Shown: positions 1-7,805 of the stretch, piece by piece
Layout of the letters: every line of letters begins with the position of its first letter
How positions within the stretch are numbered: position 1 is the stretch's first letter
Source of the DNA: Bacillota bacterium
GTDB lineage: Bacteria > Bacillota > Dethiobacteria > DTU022 > UBA8154
Reading direction: 5' to 3'
Assembly (NCBI GenBank): GCA_012837615.1
Contig: DUQX01000010.1
Coordinates: 1-47,375, forward strand
DNA: 47,375 bases
Notes under the pieces: generated by a model
The model's database searches: none
What the model saw: the letters and a program-made list of their open reading frames with translations, nothing else
Told to the model about the DNA's origin: nothing
Position numbers and translations under genes: made by a program

Positions 1-142
1 AGTTCCTTTTTTGAAAAAATATATACCCTACATCTATGGTACAAGCAGTGATCGCCAACAGCACAACCATTGCAACGGCCATGAGAACAACAGACTGGCC
101 CTTTTCATCACCATAAAAGCGATTTAGCAATTTTATGTCCAT
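1..142 (-). CDS. TadG-like Flp pilus assembly protein, N-terminal part (cut by window edge)
   Basis: The first 47 codons of a minus-strand gene lie in the window; the rest runs off the left edge. The visible part has a short basic/acidic N-terminus, the motif DEKGQS, and one hydrophobic helix (about residues 18-40) ending in a DVGY-type sequence. This layout (GQ-x-x-V followed by one membrane helix and an Asp-x-Gly) is typical of TadE/TadG pseudopilin-like proteins that sit in the membrane and support Flp pilus assembly. The start is an ATG at 142, preceded by AAAGGTATGGTG. It follows tadE by about 56 bases on the same strand, so it is probably the next gene of the tad operon. The family call rests on the N-terminus and context only. 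Confidence 0.7.
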   Translation of the reverse strand, partial: MDIKLLNRFYGDEKGQSVVLMAVAMVVLLAITACTIDVGYIFFQKRN

Positions 143-198
143 TGTTTCACCATACCTTTTAAAATTTTTTATAAGAAAATCTCTATAAATCTAGCCAT

Positions 199-606
199 TT
201 AGGGCTTAATCTCAAGACGCATTATTGACTCAGAAGACAAAGTAAACGATTCCCCTGTATATATGCCAAGTAAAGGCATTATGATGTCAACTTTCCCGTT
301 CACTCTTACACTTAGTTTTCCTTCATCCCCGTCAACTGCTCTATTAATATTTATTTCATCTCTATCAATATTTAAAAGTAAAGCAACAGCTGCCTCTTCA
401 ACCCTATCCTTTACTTGCTCATCATCAGCGCCAACTGCAGCCAGTCTTGCTCCTTCTCTTGCCGCACTGGTAACGGTAATCTGACCGTTAAAAATAATAC
501 CGAACTGAATAATACCCAGCAGTAGCAAGAGCAAGATCGGTAACAAAAGGGCAAATTCAACCAAAGACTGACCTTTTTCGTTTGCTTTAAACTGATTACA
601 GGGCAA
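199..606 (-). CDS. tadE: TadE-family pilus assembly protein
   Basis: A 135-residue minor pseudopilin of the Tad (tight adherence) secretion system. Residues 10-35 carry the diagnostic N-terminal pattern: EKGQSLVEFALLLPILL, a Gly-Gln-Ser/Glu motif then a single membrane helix, followed by the conserved TSAAREGAR stretch seen in TadE proteins. The rest is a small soluble domain expected on the outside of the membrane. In the family TadE is processed by the TadV/CpaA peptidase, whose gene lies directly upstream (59-base gap). The start is a TTG at 606 with AGGAG about 10 bases upstream; no ATG fits better. The prepilin motif at the GQSLVE site suggests it is a peptidase substrate. Confidence 0.88.
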   Translation of the reverse strand: MPCNQFKANEKGQSLVEFALLLPILLLLLLGIIQFGIIFNGQITVTSAAREGARLAAVGADDEQVKDRVEEAAVALLLNIDRDEININRAVDGDEGKLSVRVNGKVDIIMPLLGIYTGESFTLSSESIMRLEIKP

Positions 607-664
607 GTTTTACACCCTCTCCTAATCTAAAATAATTTGAATGAAATAATTATAATTTTGTCTT

Positions 665-1273
665 TCAAAACAGATTGGCCAGCGGTAAAATCTGTTCACC
701 CAGGCTACTGAACACGATTAAAGTCCCCAGCACAATAGCCACACCGTAAGGCAAGTAAACCTTTTTAACCTCCTGGCTTTCAGTAGTAGATAAAAAAAAC
801 AATGAAAGCTGATTGAGCAAAGGGTTTCTGCATTTAAAATATAGCGCGGTGAGTAAAGGAACCGCTACAGTTGCCAGGATTTTTTTCAGCGTTTGAAGAA
901 GCTGACGGTTATAAATAAGATAGATAATAGCAAGAATCCCTCCGCAAAAAGCGGTAAAAATAGCAGCATGAAAAACAAACTGCAGTCCTTTTAAAGCACC
1001 GATAGCCCCCATGAGTTTGACATCGCCCCCTCCCATGCCTCCCAGTAAAAAAGGTATGAAAAACACGGCTAAACCCAGGAGCAGGCCAGAGGCGCTGAAC
1101 AATATACCGTCCAGCCCATTTGCAATTGTATGTGAAAGCAAACCCCAAAGAATGACCGGAAAGGTCAGGAAATTGGGGATTTTTTTCTGTGTCAGGTCAA
1201 AATAAAGGGATAATACCAATAATATTAGAAGGATATAATCGTTAAGCTCCAGTATCAATTCAAGCACTCCCAC
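665..1273 (-). CDS. cpaA: Prepilin peptidase, TadV/CpaA type (A24 family)
   Basis: A 202-residue, highly hydrophobic membrane aspartyl protease that cleaves Flp prepilins and TadE-type pseudopilins. The two A24 catalytic aspartates are visible: one in YFDLTQKKIPN near residue 26 and one in the GxGD motif GGMGGGDVKLMG near residue 84. The protein is of the short type without the N-methyltransferase domain of PilD, and about six membrane segments can be read. The start is GTG at 1273 with only a weak ribosome site. It lies between two pilin genes and tadE on the same strand, which fits its substrates. C-terminal length and charge look normal. Confidence 0.9.
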   Translation of the reverse strand: MGVLELILELNDYILLILLVLSLYFDLTQKKIPNFLTFPVILWGLLSHTIANGLDGILFSASGLLLGLAVFFIPFLLGGMGGGDVKLMGAIGALKGLQFVFHAAIFTAFCGGILAIIYLIYNRQLLQTLKKILATVAVPLLTALYFKCRNPLLNQLSLFFLSTTESQEVKKVYLPYGVAIVLGTLIVFSSLGEQILPLANLF

Positions 1274-1291
1274 AGAGATTATTCAAACAAA

Positions 1292-1519
1292 TTATATAAA
1301 CAGCTTATGCAAGCAGGATATGCAAGCAGGATATGCAAGCAGGTTACGGCTATTCGTTTTGTAAGGTTTCGAAGAAGGCCCTGATCTGCCTCCCAGTATT
1401 CCCAACAGGCTCATTACACCCAGGGCAACCAGCATTAAGATTAAAGAATATTCCATCAACCCCTGGGCATTATCGGAGGTAATAATGTCTTTTTCCTGAA
1501 AGGTATTAACGTTAATCAT
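1292..1519 (-). CDS. Degenerate second Flp/Fap-type pilin
   Basis: A 75-residue ORF whose first half matches an Flp pilin: NAQGLMEYSLILMLVALG is the GQG-x-x-EY motif followed by the polymerisation helix. After the helix the sequence is unlike a pilin (PSSKPYKTNSRNLLAYP, then a Cys-containing tail). The tail is encoded by three copies of a 13-bp direct repeat (ATGCAAGCAGGAT on the plus strand, about 1307-1345); 13 bp is not a multiple of three, so each copy is read in a different frame. This suggests either decay by frameshift and repeat expansion or a divergent minor pilin. It sits 19 bases from the prepilin peptidase gene. Confidence 0.6.
   Translation of the reverse strand: MINVNTFQEKDIITSDNAQGLMEYSLILMLVALGVMSLLGILGGRSGPSSKPYKTNSRNLLAYPACISCLHKLFI
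1307..1345. repeat. 13-bp direct repeat, three copies
   Basis: Three near-perfect head-to-tail copies of a 13-bp unit (ATGCAAGCAGGAT) at the 3' end of the degenerate pilin gene. The unit length breaks codon phase, so copy-number change would alter the C-terminus and the stop position. Confidence 0.75.
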
Positions 1520-1621
1520 TTTCTACCCGGCCCTTTCCTTTAATTCTTTTACAACAGACTTGGTAGTGAACTCAACAAAGAACTTGAAAACAACATTTGA
1601 AAAATAAGATTGTATCAGGTC

Positions 1622-1661
1622 GTATTATAGGAACCTGCAAGATAGCAGGTTCCTATAATAC
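1622..1661. other. 17-bp perfect inverted repeat between two pilin genes
   Basis: Two perfectly complementary 17-base arms (1622-1638 and 1645-1661) flank a 6-base loop. Neither strand has a T-run behind it, so it is not a textbook intrinsic terminator. It lies about 120 bases past the stop codon of the canonical Flp pilin gene and before the second pilin. A plausible role is an mRNA-stabilising or partial-attenuation hairpin that lets pilin be made in excess over the downstream assembly genes. Confidence 0.6.
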
Positions 1662-1781
1662 CCTATCCTCAAGTACTTTTGCCTCTTTTTCACTGTGGTT
1701 GCTCAATACTTATTTCCATTAATGGTAAAGCGCAAGTATCATATTTGTCTACGGTTGTCTGTTAAAAGAAATTTATTGTTG

Positions 1782-1964
1782 TTATTCCCCTTCAGGTAAA
1801 TCTCTTAACTTTCCTCCAATCTTATTAAAAACTCCTTCAATCCCATCGCCTAGAATTGTCAAAGCTCCAATAACCACAACCGCAATCAGCACGAGGATCA
1901 GCGCGTACTCCGCCAGCCCCTGCCCTTCTTCATCCCTCAAAAACCTGGTAATAAGTTCCAACAT
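1782..1964 (-). CDS. flp: Flp-type major pilin
   Basis: A 60-residue pilin precursor. It has the family hallmark EEGQGLAEYALILVLIAVV (residues 12-30): a short charged leader, Gly-Gln-Gly, Glu-Tyr two residues past the G, then a single hydrophobic helix, ending in a short amphipathic tail (IEGVFNKIGGKLRDL). In this family the TadV/CpaA peptidase cleaves after the Gly before Q-x-x-x-E-Y and the mature peptide polymerises into the fibre. The AAAGGAGG ribosome site 8 bases from the ATG is one of the best in the region, fitting high expression. It follows the CpaF-like ATPase gene after a 224-base gap that may hold its own promoter, though I could not identify a convincing one. Confidence 0.95.
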   Translation of the reverse strand: MLELITRFLRDEEGQGLAEYALILVLIAVVVIGALTILGDGIEGVFNKIGGKLRDLPEGE

Positions 1965-2188
1965 TTTTATTGGCCTCCTTTAAATATTAATTATTAATAC
2001 TGAACTCCCCTACCCCAAAATAAGACGATAAATTTATATTAAAACAACATATTTTCCTTTCTGTACATCCCTCCCCTTAAGAGTTCAATCCAGTAATTTT
2101 AAAAAAATTGCCGGTTGTTTTGTAACGACTAATATGTAAATATTTAACTACCATGGTACTGCATTTATTCACTTAGTCTTTCATTCGC

Positions 2189-4975
2189 TTAATGTTGAAA
2201 AGGACACAGTGTCAGGTGAAAGCAACCCCTAAGGAAGGCGTAAGCCAGCACCTCGGCCTCTTCCGGGGTTACCGCCAGGATTACCGCCTGTACTGTCCCC
2301 TCTTCGCCATCAGTTTCCTGTTCTTTTTTCCGGAACTCCAGCACAAGCGCGTTTTTTGCCGCGGTATAAGCGGCGGGAATCCCGTTATTATCGTTCGTTT
2401 CCGGATAAGAAACCAGCACATCCACCCTGTCTCCGGGGTTGATGTAGCCCAAAAGTCCCGTTAAAGGGCTTATCGGTATAGCTATACCCCGCTTGTTTTC
2501 CGGTAGAAGTGAAGAGAGGCCGGGCTCCTTTTCCCCTGCAGAGCGTTCAATTCTAGCAGGTTCAACTGCTGCATGTCCCTTCACAGTAGGTTCAACCGAA
2601 GCATGATCAGCCACAGTATGTCCCTTCGGGGCAGGTTCAACCACTGCATGTTCAACCGCAGCTCCTTCCACCGGCGGAACCTGTTCTTCAAGGGGAATAC
2701 GCTCTTTGTAAGAGCTGCGGTCCTCCCGGAAAAAATTTAAATTGATGACGCTTCCTCTCACCTGCCCTGCGGATTCCTGATAAACAATGGTGGCAACACC
2801 GCCCTCCGCTATGTCCTCTGCATAACCGTTATCAGCCATCCCCCGGCCATCCCGGGCAGCTTCCCTAACCAAAAGTTCAGGCTTACCCCAGCCGGTTTCT
2901 TCTTCGTCTGCTGCGGCCTGAAGTTCCGCAGGGGACTCTTTTACGAGCCTTCCGCGAGAGTATAGATGCTCCGCATGATCTTCAAACTCAAATTTATCGT
3001 CCAAAAGTATATCATCATGTTCATCATCATATCCCCCGTAGCTGAAAAGACCCTCTTTTTCCGTTACCTGCCCTTTATCTACAGGTCCTTCGCCAGCTAA
3101 ATCCCAAAGCTGTAATCCTTTTTCAACGCTATTTTTCTTAAAAATACCGGCCTTTCTGCCGCCCTCCACGTTTTCGTCCTCCGTAATGTATTCAAGGCAT
3201 TCGTTACCTCCAGGATCCTCAGTACTTTCAGTGCTTTCAGGATCCTCAGCGCTCTCAATGCCCTCAATGTCCCCAATGTCTTCAGTGTCCTCAATGTCAT
3301 CAGTGTCCTCAGTATCCTCAGTGTCCTCAGTGTCCTCAGTGTCCTCAGTGTCCTCAGTGTCCTCATTGCTTTCGCCGGGATCCCCGGTATCCTCAGCACT
3401 ATAAGTAACATCAGCGCTCTTAATATTTTCCGTGTGCCCGGCATCTTCAGATTCGTAAATATCATCAGGTTCCCCGGCATCCCCTGCATCTCCGGTATAC
3501 CAGCCATCCTCGTCATACCCGGCCTCCTTAATATCTTCAGGTACCTCTGTATCTTCAAGGTCATCAAAGTGTTCAAGGCCATCAGGGTCTTCAGGTTTTT
3601 CTGCATCTTTAAGGTTCGCGGTAAAGCTCATGATCTTCTCTACTATCGCATTTTCACCGGATAAGCTGAGCTTGTCCATACAATTGGGCATTGTGCCGGT
3701 AAAGATGTGCTCGCCGATAATTTTACCGTCTTCGCCTATTTCCGACTGTTGAAATACAAAAATATCCTGTAACTTTATTTCTTCTTTCTCCATCCCAACC
3801 ACTTCGCTGATCCGTGTGATCTTGCGGCTGCCGTCGCTAAAGCGCGATTGCTGGATAATCAGCTCTACGGCTGAGTTTATCTGCTCCCTCACCACCCGCA
3901 GGGGAAGTTCAGTCCCCGCCATGAGTACCATCGTCTCCAGGCGGGAAAGGGCATCCCGCGGATTGTTGGCGTGCAGGGTGGAAATTGAACCGTCATGGCC
4001 GGTATTCATGGCCTGCAGCATATCGAGAGCCTCGGCTCCCCTTACTTCCCCTACCACGATGCGGTCCGGCCTCATACGCAAAGAGTTAATCACCAGGTCG
4101 CGGATGGTATATTGTCCCCGGCCTTCGATGTTGGCCGGGCGGCTTTCCAGGGTGACAATATTGTCCTGGCGTAGCTGCAGTTCTGCTGTATCTTCAATGG
4201 TAATGATGCGCTCACTGTCGGGGATAAAGCCCGAGAGGACGTTTAAAGTGGTGGTTTTACCGCTGCCGGTTCCGCCGGATACAATAATGTTAACCCTGGC
4301 CTTGACGCAGGCTTCAAGAAATTCTGCCATATCGCGGCTCATTGTTCCCAGATCGATCAGGTCATCCACAGTAAAGGGGTCCGCCGCAAATTTGCGGATT
4401 GTAATTGTAGGCCCCTTGAGGGACAACGGGGGAATGATGGCGTTTACTCTGGATCCGTCAGGCAAGCGGGCGTCCACCGAGGGGGAGCTTTCGTCAATCC
4501 TTCTGCCCAGGGGGGTAATGATTTTGTTTATAGCGTGCAACACATGATCGTCGTCGCGAAAGGTTACATCTGTTTTGCTGAGCTTGCCGTTCCGCTCGAC
4601 ATAAACATTGTTATAACCGTTAACCATGATCTCCGTTACGCTGGGATCGGCCAGGAGCGAGTTAATTGGTCCATAACCAAAAATTTCATCGGACACATAC
4701 TGAATGACCTTCTGCTTATCGGACTGCGGGAGGTGACGGTTCTTCTCCTCCAGCAACTGTAACAGCGTATCGTAAATCTGCTCCTTAAACTGTTTTTTTT
4801 GGAAATTGTCGAGTTTATCCAGCACCATTTTGTCGTCTACCGAATCAATCACCCTGGTCAAAGTTTCGGCAGCAATTTCTTCCAGTTCTTTTTTCCTGTT
4901 ATGACCTGTGGTTTCCCTGGCAACCAGATGCGGTTTTCCGCTGTTTCCCATCTTTAGAAGCTGTTTTGGAAACAT
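2189..4975 (-). CDS. cpaF: TadA/CpaF secretion ATPase fused to a CpaB/RcpC-like C-terminal domain
   Basis: A 928-residue protein, about twice the usual CpaF length. Residues 1-440 are a complete type II/IV secretion ATPase: a GYGPI...EIMVNG N-terminal domain, Walker A GGTGSGKT (234-241), Asp box EDTAEL (261), Walker B RIVVGEVRG (305-313) and His box STLHAN (332-337). Residues 460-640 form a very acidic linker with Glu-Asp-Thr tandem repeats (about 537-563). Residues 823-928 resemble the C-terminal part of CpaB/RcpC: AIPISPLTGLLGYINPGDRVDVL, then VQAVILAVTPEEAEVLAYA. CpaF normally works in the cytoplasm, whereas CpaB normally works outside the membrane, so the fusion is topologically odd. ATG at 4975 follows AAAGGTGGG. 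A c-di-GMP riboswitch and a terminator lie in its leader. Confidence 0.88.
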   Translation of the reverse strand: MFPKQLLKMGNSGKPHLVARETTGHNRKKELEEIAAETLTRVIDSVDDKMVLDKLDNFQKKQFKEQIYDTLLQLLEEKNRHLPQSDKQKVIQYVSDEIFGYGPINSLLADPSVTEIMVNGYNNVYVERNGKLSKTDVTFRDDDHVLHAINKIITPLGRRIDESSPSVDARLPDGSRVNAIIPPLSLKGPTITIRKFAADPFTVDDLIDLGTMSRDMAEFLEACVKARVNIIVSGGTGSGKTTTLNVLSGFIPDSERIITIEDTAELQLRQDNIVTLESRPANIEGRGQYTIRDLVINSLRMRPDRIVVGEVRGAEALDMLQAMNTGHDGSISTLHANNPRDALSRLETMVLMAGTELPLRVVREQINSAVELIIQQSRFSDGSRKITRISEVVGMEKEEIKLQDIFVFQQSEIGEDGKIIGEHIFTGTMPNCMDKLSLSGENAIVEKIMSFTANLKDAEKPEDPDGLEHFDDLEDTEVPEDIKEAGYDEDGWYTGDAGDAGEPDDIYESEDAGHTENIKSADVTYSAEDTGDPGESNEDTEDTEDTEDTEDTEDTEDTDDIEDTEDIGDIEGIESAEDPESTESTEDPGGNECLEYITEDENVEGGRKAGIFKKNSVEKGLQLWDLAGEGPVDKGQVTEKEGLFSYGGYDDEHDDILLDDKFEFEDHAEHLYSRGRLVKESPAELQAAADEEETGWGKPELLVREAARDGRGMADNGYAEDIAEGGVATIVYQESAGQVRGSVINLNFFREDRSSYKERIPLEEQVPPVEGAAVEHAVVEPAPKGHTVADHASVEPTVKGHAAVEPARIERSAGEKEPGLSSLLPENKRGIAIPISPLTGLLGYINPGDRVDVLVSYPETNDNNGIPAAYTAAKNALVLEFRKKEQETDGEEGTVQAVILAVTPEEAEVLAYAFLRGCFHLTLCPFQH
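3286..3365. repeat. 9-bp tandem repeat encoding Glu-Asp-Thr in the CpaF linker
   Basis: About nine near-perfect copies of a 9-bp unit (CAGTGTCCT on the plus strand; GAGGACACT on the coding strand), flanked by many decayed copies from about 3225 to 3400. Because the unit is three codons, copy-number change would lengthen or shorten the acidic linker without breaking the frame. Confidence 0.85.
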
Positions 4976-5037
4976 TTTTATCCCACCTTTATACTGGGGT
5001 TTATTGATATCTTATGGCTTAGCAGCCGGAAATAAAT

Positions 5038-5057
5038 ACCCGGCGCAGGCGCCGGGT
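5038..5057 (-). terminator. Intrinsic terminator-like hairpin in the cpaF leader
   Basis: Minus-strand ACCCGGCGC-CT-GCGCCGGGT, a very stable 8-9 bp GC stem, followed by ATTTATTT. It sits between the c-di-GMP aptamer and the cpaF start codon (63 bases upstream of it). The T tract is weak. A competing hairpin (GGATTAT paired with ATAATCC, about 5073-5093) lies between the aptamer and this stem, so it is likely the expression platform. Confidence 0.65.
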
Positions 5058-5097
5058 AGCACAAACAAAGGATTATAAAATCCCTGTATAATCCCTG

Positions 5098-5200
5098 TCT
5101 TCGGCAACCTGGCAATCATGACCCGCTCAGTAAAGTTATGACGGGTTTTAGACCCATGGCTTTGCGTCCCTGCCTTTCGGCAGGTTTGCCTTTATCGGTT
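5098..5200 (-). promoter_or_regulatory. Cyclic di-GMP-I (GEMM-I) riboswitch upstream of cpaF
   Basis: Read on the minus strand it has the GEMM-I core in order: GGCAAACC, a P2 stem capped by a GAAA tetraloop (CTGCCGAAAGGCAG), GGACGCAAAGCC, the P3 strand beginning ATGGGTCTAAAACCC, and the closing segment TTGCCAGGTTGCCGA. The base just before CAAACC is G, matching the residue I recall as G20 of the Vibrio Vc2 aptamer, where G favours c-di-GMP and A favours cAMP-GMP. It starts about 85 bases after the EAL-HDOD stop codon and ends about 120 bases before the cpaF start. Whether ligand turns expression on or off cannot be settled by eye. Confidence 0.93.
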
Positions 5201-5285
5201 GGATATCGAATATAATTTTTGTATCTTCTATTATCCTTACACTTTTGTATTTAATCCTAGCTAGAATAACCGCACGAAATAATTA

Positions 5286-6506
5286 TTAAGATACATTTTT
5301 AATAAAAATTTTATTGGACATATAGAGCGAATTGAGGTAGCACTCCCTTACTTCTTTTTCCTCCAATTCCAGTTTGAGCGCCTGTCGCGCAAGTTGCTCC
5401 CAATTACCGGATTCATAAGAGGTAATAAGTTCGTAAACATCCCTGAACCTGCTTTGGCCGCCCAACAGGGCATGCTTGATATCGTTGGATATCGGCAGTT
5501 CGGGCAATATATCGGCCATGGGCCGATCGAGGAAAGCATCTATGAGAGAAAACATTCCCATTAGGAAAAGATCCGAGCTGCGATCCTTAAGGCCAACCCT
5601 GGGAGCAATCAATTCGCAAAATCTTGCCCTGCAAATTGCCGTAATAATAAGTTCATCCGGCTTGTTATCGCCGATACCCTTTAAGGCAATAAGGGAAAGC
5701 CATTTACTGAGTTCTTTTTGCCCCAGGAGGACCAGCGCTTGCTTGATAGAGCGTATTTCGTTTCTGAAACCAAAGGAAAGGGAATTAATAAACTTGAGCA
5801 GTTTATATGAAAGGGAAACATCCATTTTTATGTATTCTTCAAGCCTGTCAAAATCCAGTTCCGGCTTGTTGATTTCCTGCAGTATTTTTAAGTAGATAAT
5901 TTTGAAGCTGGGGATATCTTTCCCGGTTAGAATATGGGGCCTGCTAAAGAAATATCCCTGGAAATAAGAGTAACCAAATTTCATGGCCTGGATATACTCA
6001 TCCATGGTCTCCACCTTCTCCGCCAGGAAGTTTACCCTCTCCCGGCCAATTCTTTGGACAACCGCCTCCCGCTCTTCCTTTTTGGTGGTTAAAAAATTAA
6101 TTTTGATAATATCAACCAATTCAACTAAAGGTAAAAATTTTTCATTGTAGCAGAAATCGCTCAGGGCAAGGAGGTAACCCAGTTCTTTTAGCTTTTTGCA
6201 GGCGTTGAGGGTATTTTCGTCAGGCTCGATGTCCTGCAGTATCTCCACAACTATAGTATCGTTGGGAAGCAGGGTAGCCACATCATTTTCTAAAAGGTTT
6301 TTGGTAAAATTTATAAATGCTTTTTTGCCCCGGGTCAACGTTTCCAGGCCGATTAACAGGAAGCTGTTGGTAATGACTTCGGAAGAAGCCTGGTCCCCGT
6401 TTAAGCTGGAATAAAATTTGTTTGCCCCGGAACGGTACAAAAGCTCGTAAGCAAAGACTTCCTGATACTTATTAAATATCGGCTGTCTGGCCACATATAT
6501 TTCCAT
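5286..6506 (-). CDS. EAL-HDOD signalling protein (YuxH-like)
   Basis: A 406-residue cytoplasmic protein. Residues 1-200 are a diverged EAL domain: it opens with VARQPIFN as EAL-HDOD proteins do, and the signature E-A-L is YELLYR. The later acidic motif reads ALSDFCYN rather than DDFG. Residues 200-406 are an HDOD domain (MDVSLSYKLLKFINS, IRSIKQALVLLGQ). In this family the EAL half usually lacks several metal ligands, so it more likely binds c-di-GMP or a partner than hydrolyses it; that is inference. ATG at 6506 is preceded by GGAGAGAGGGTG. It lies 54 bases after the transglutaminase gene and directly before the cpaF riboswitch, so it is probably co-transcribed with the former under the upstream riboswitch. 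Confidence 0.85.
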   Translation of the reverse strand: MEIYVARQPIFNKYQEVFAYELLYRSGANKFYSSLNGDQASSEVITNSFLLIGLETLTRGKKAFINFTKNLLENDVATLLPNDTIVVEILQDIEPDENTLNACKKLKELGYLLALSDFCYNEKFLPLVELVDIIKINFLTTKKEEREAVVQRIGRERVNFLAEKVETMDEYIQAMKFGYSYFQGYFFSRPHILTGKDIPSFKIIYLKILQEINKPELDFDRLEEYIKMDVSLSYKLLKFINSLSFGFRNEIRSIKQALVLLGQKELSKWLSLIALKGIGDNKPDELIITAICRARFCELIAPRVGLKDRSSDLFLMGMFSLIDAFLDRPMADILPELPISNDIKHALLGGQSRFRDVYELITSYESGNWEQLARQALKLELEEKEVRECYLNSLYMSNKIFIKNVS

Positions 6507-6560
6507 GATTGTTTCACCCTCTCTCCTTTTCCTCCTATTTACCTTGAAGCAAGGGCATCT

Positions 6561-7715
6561 CTAAAAGCCGACAAGGCCTTCTTCCCAGGTAACTGACAAC
6601 TGTCCGCCGCTATAGCGCACATTAAGGGGAATATCCTCGTAATTTTGTGCCAGATGACTTGCCTGCGGCAGGGAGCCAAAGTATTTAAAACCATTGTTGT
6701 TAATATTCATCGCCGGATCAGCAGGAAGCCAGCCGGCGCCGTTCAGGAAAAATTCGCTCCAGCTATGCCGGTAACCCCGTAAAGGAAAACTTTCTCCGGG
6801 AGCGATGTTCCAGATACCGCCTGTGCCCTGGGGATCGGCATATCCGTTTACCACCCTGGCGGGAATTCCCGAAGCCCGGCAGAGCGCAGTAAAAAGAGAG
6901 GCATATTCCTCACATACCCCGGAACGGCTTTGAAGGGCGCCTAGCGCGCCCGTATTACGGGTGCTGGAGTTAAGATCGTAATTTATGTGGGCAATAACAA
7001 ATTTATAAAAGGCCTGCGCCTTTTCCAGGTCTGTGCTGCAGGATGCAGTTAACTCCCGGGCTTTAGCGACAATTTTCGGATGGTTGCTTTCAATTTTTTC
7101 AGAAGCCTCCAGGTATCCCGCAGGAGCGCCGCGAGCATTTTTCTTGCTGTTAGTTGAAAAATTGGCATGCATCGGGTAAACATTTAAATAATACTCAAGG
7201 GTTATCACATCACTGGCTCCCGGAGGCAGAGAATCTATCCGAAAAACGCCGACGCGGTTGTTATTCTTAAGTTTTATTACATCAACCGGTTCCCGGCTGT
7301 AAGATTCTTTTACGGTTCTCTGATAAGGAGAATCCAGCTCACCCAGCAGGGGAATTTCAAGACGGATGTTTTGGGAGGGAGTATTTCCATTGTTCTCTAC
7401 AACTACTTTCACCCACAGGTTCCTGTCATATACCCGGCCGAGAGTGTACGGTTTGTCGGCAGGGGCGGAGAGGACACCGGCAGGGGTAACAGGCATAGCA
7501 GCTGCCTTCTCGCAGGTCTTTTCAGAGGTCTGTATTTCTTCGCAGCAGTCAACTGTAATCAGCGGCCTTTCATAGCGGAATCCCCTGCCACCTTCATCGA
7601 TATTTTGAAGAGAGGAATTTTCTCCTGAAGGGGATAAAATCAATAAGAGGATAAAAACAATGATAAGGGCTAGAATGAGTAGCCTCTCAGTCAATGATTC
7701 CAATTTTCCGTTCAT
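6561..7715 (-). CDS. Membrane-anchored transglutaminase-like protein under c-di-GMP control
   Basis: A 384-residue protein with one N-terminal membrane helix (about residues 11-28), an extracytoplasmic spacer and a C-terminal transglutaminase-like core. The catalytic triad is readable: Cys268 in SRSGVCEEYASLF, His317 in RGYRHSWSEF and Asp333 in WLPADPAMN. Such domains act as cysteine proteases or cross-linkers; the substrate is unknown, but linkage to a pilus locus suggests surface-protein processing or anchoring. The start is ATG at 7715 with AAGGGGGG seven bases upstream. A TTG at 7745 in frame has no ribosome site and is close to the terminator stem. A c-di-GMP-I aptamer and terminator occupy its leader. 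Confidence 0.85.
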   Translation of the reverse strand: MNGKLESLTERLLILALIIVFILLLILSPSGENSSLQNIDEGGRGFRYERPLITVDCCEEIQTSEKTCEKAAAMPVTPAGVLSAPADKPYTLGRVYDRNLWVKVVVENNGNTPSQNIRLEIPLLGELDSPYQRTVKESYSREPVDVIKLKNNNRVGVFRIDSLPPGASDVITLEYYLNVYPMHANFSTNSKKNARGAPAGYLEASEKIESNHPKIVAKARELTASCSTDLEKAQAFYKFVIAHINYDLNSSTRNTGALGALQSRSGVCEEYASLFTALCRASGIPARVVNGYADPQGTGGIWNIAPGESFPLRGYRHSWSEFFLNGAGWLPADPAMNINNNGFKYFGSLPQASHLAQNYEDIPLNVRYSGGQLSVTWEEGLVGF

Positions 7716-7750
7716 GCCTGTCCCCCCCTTGAGAGGGACCGACAAACCGA

Positions 7751-7773
7751 AAATCCCCGGCCAGGCCGGGGAT
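7751..7773 (-). terminator. Terminator in the transglutaminase leader
   Basis: Minus-strand ATCCCCGGCC-T-GGCCGGGGAT, a 10-bp GC-rich stem followed by TTT. It ends 36 bases upstream of the ATG and lies between the c-di-GMP aptamer and the ribosome site, the usual place of a transcription-attenuation platform. Confidence 0.75.
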
Positions 7774-7805
7774 CAGGATCTCATGGGACGACAAACACAA
7801 AACCC

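Noticed and set aside
3186-3404. Ser/Val repeat protein on the plus strand
   Set aside because: It is the complement of the Glu-Asp-Thr repeat of the CpaF linker and has no start signals.
3816-4547. 243-codon plus-strand frame opposite the CpaF ATPase domain
   Set aside because: It has no ribosome site and lies antisense to strongly conserved Walker and His-box sequence; it is a shadow frame.
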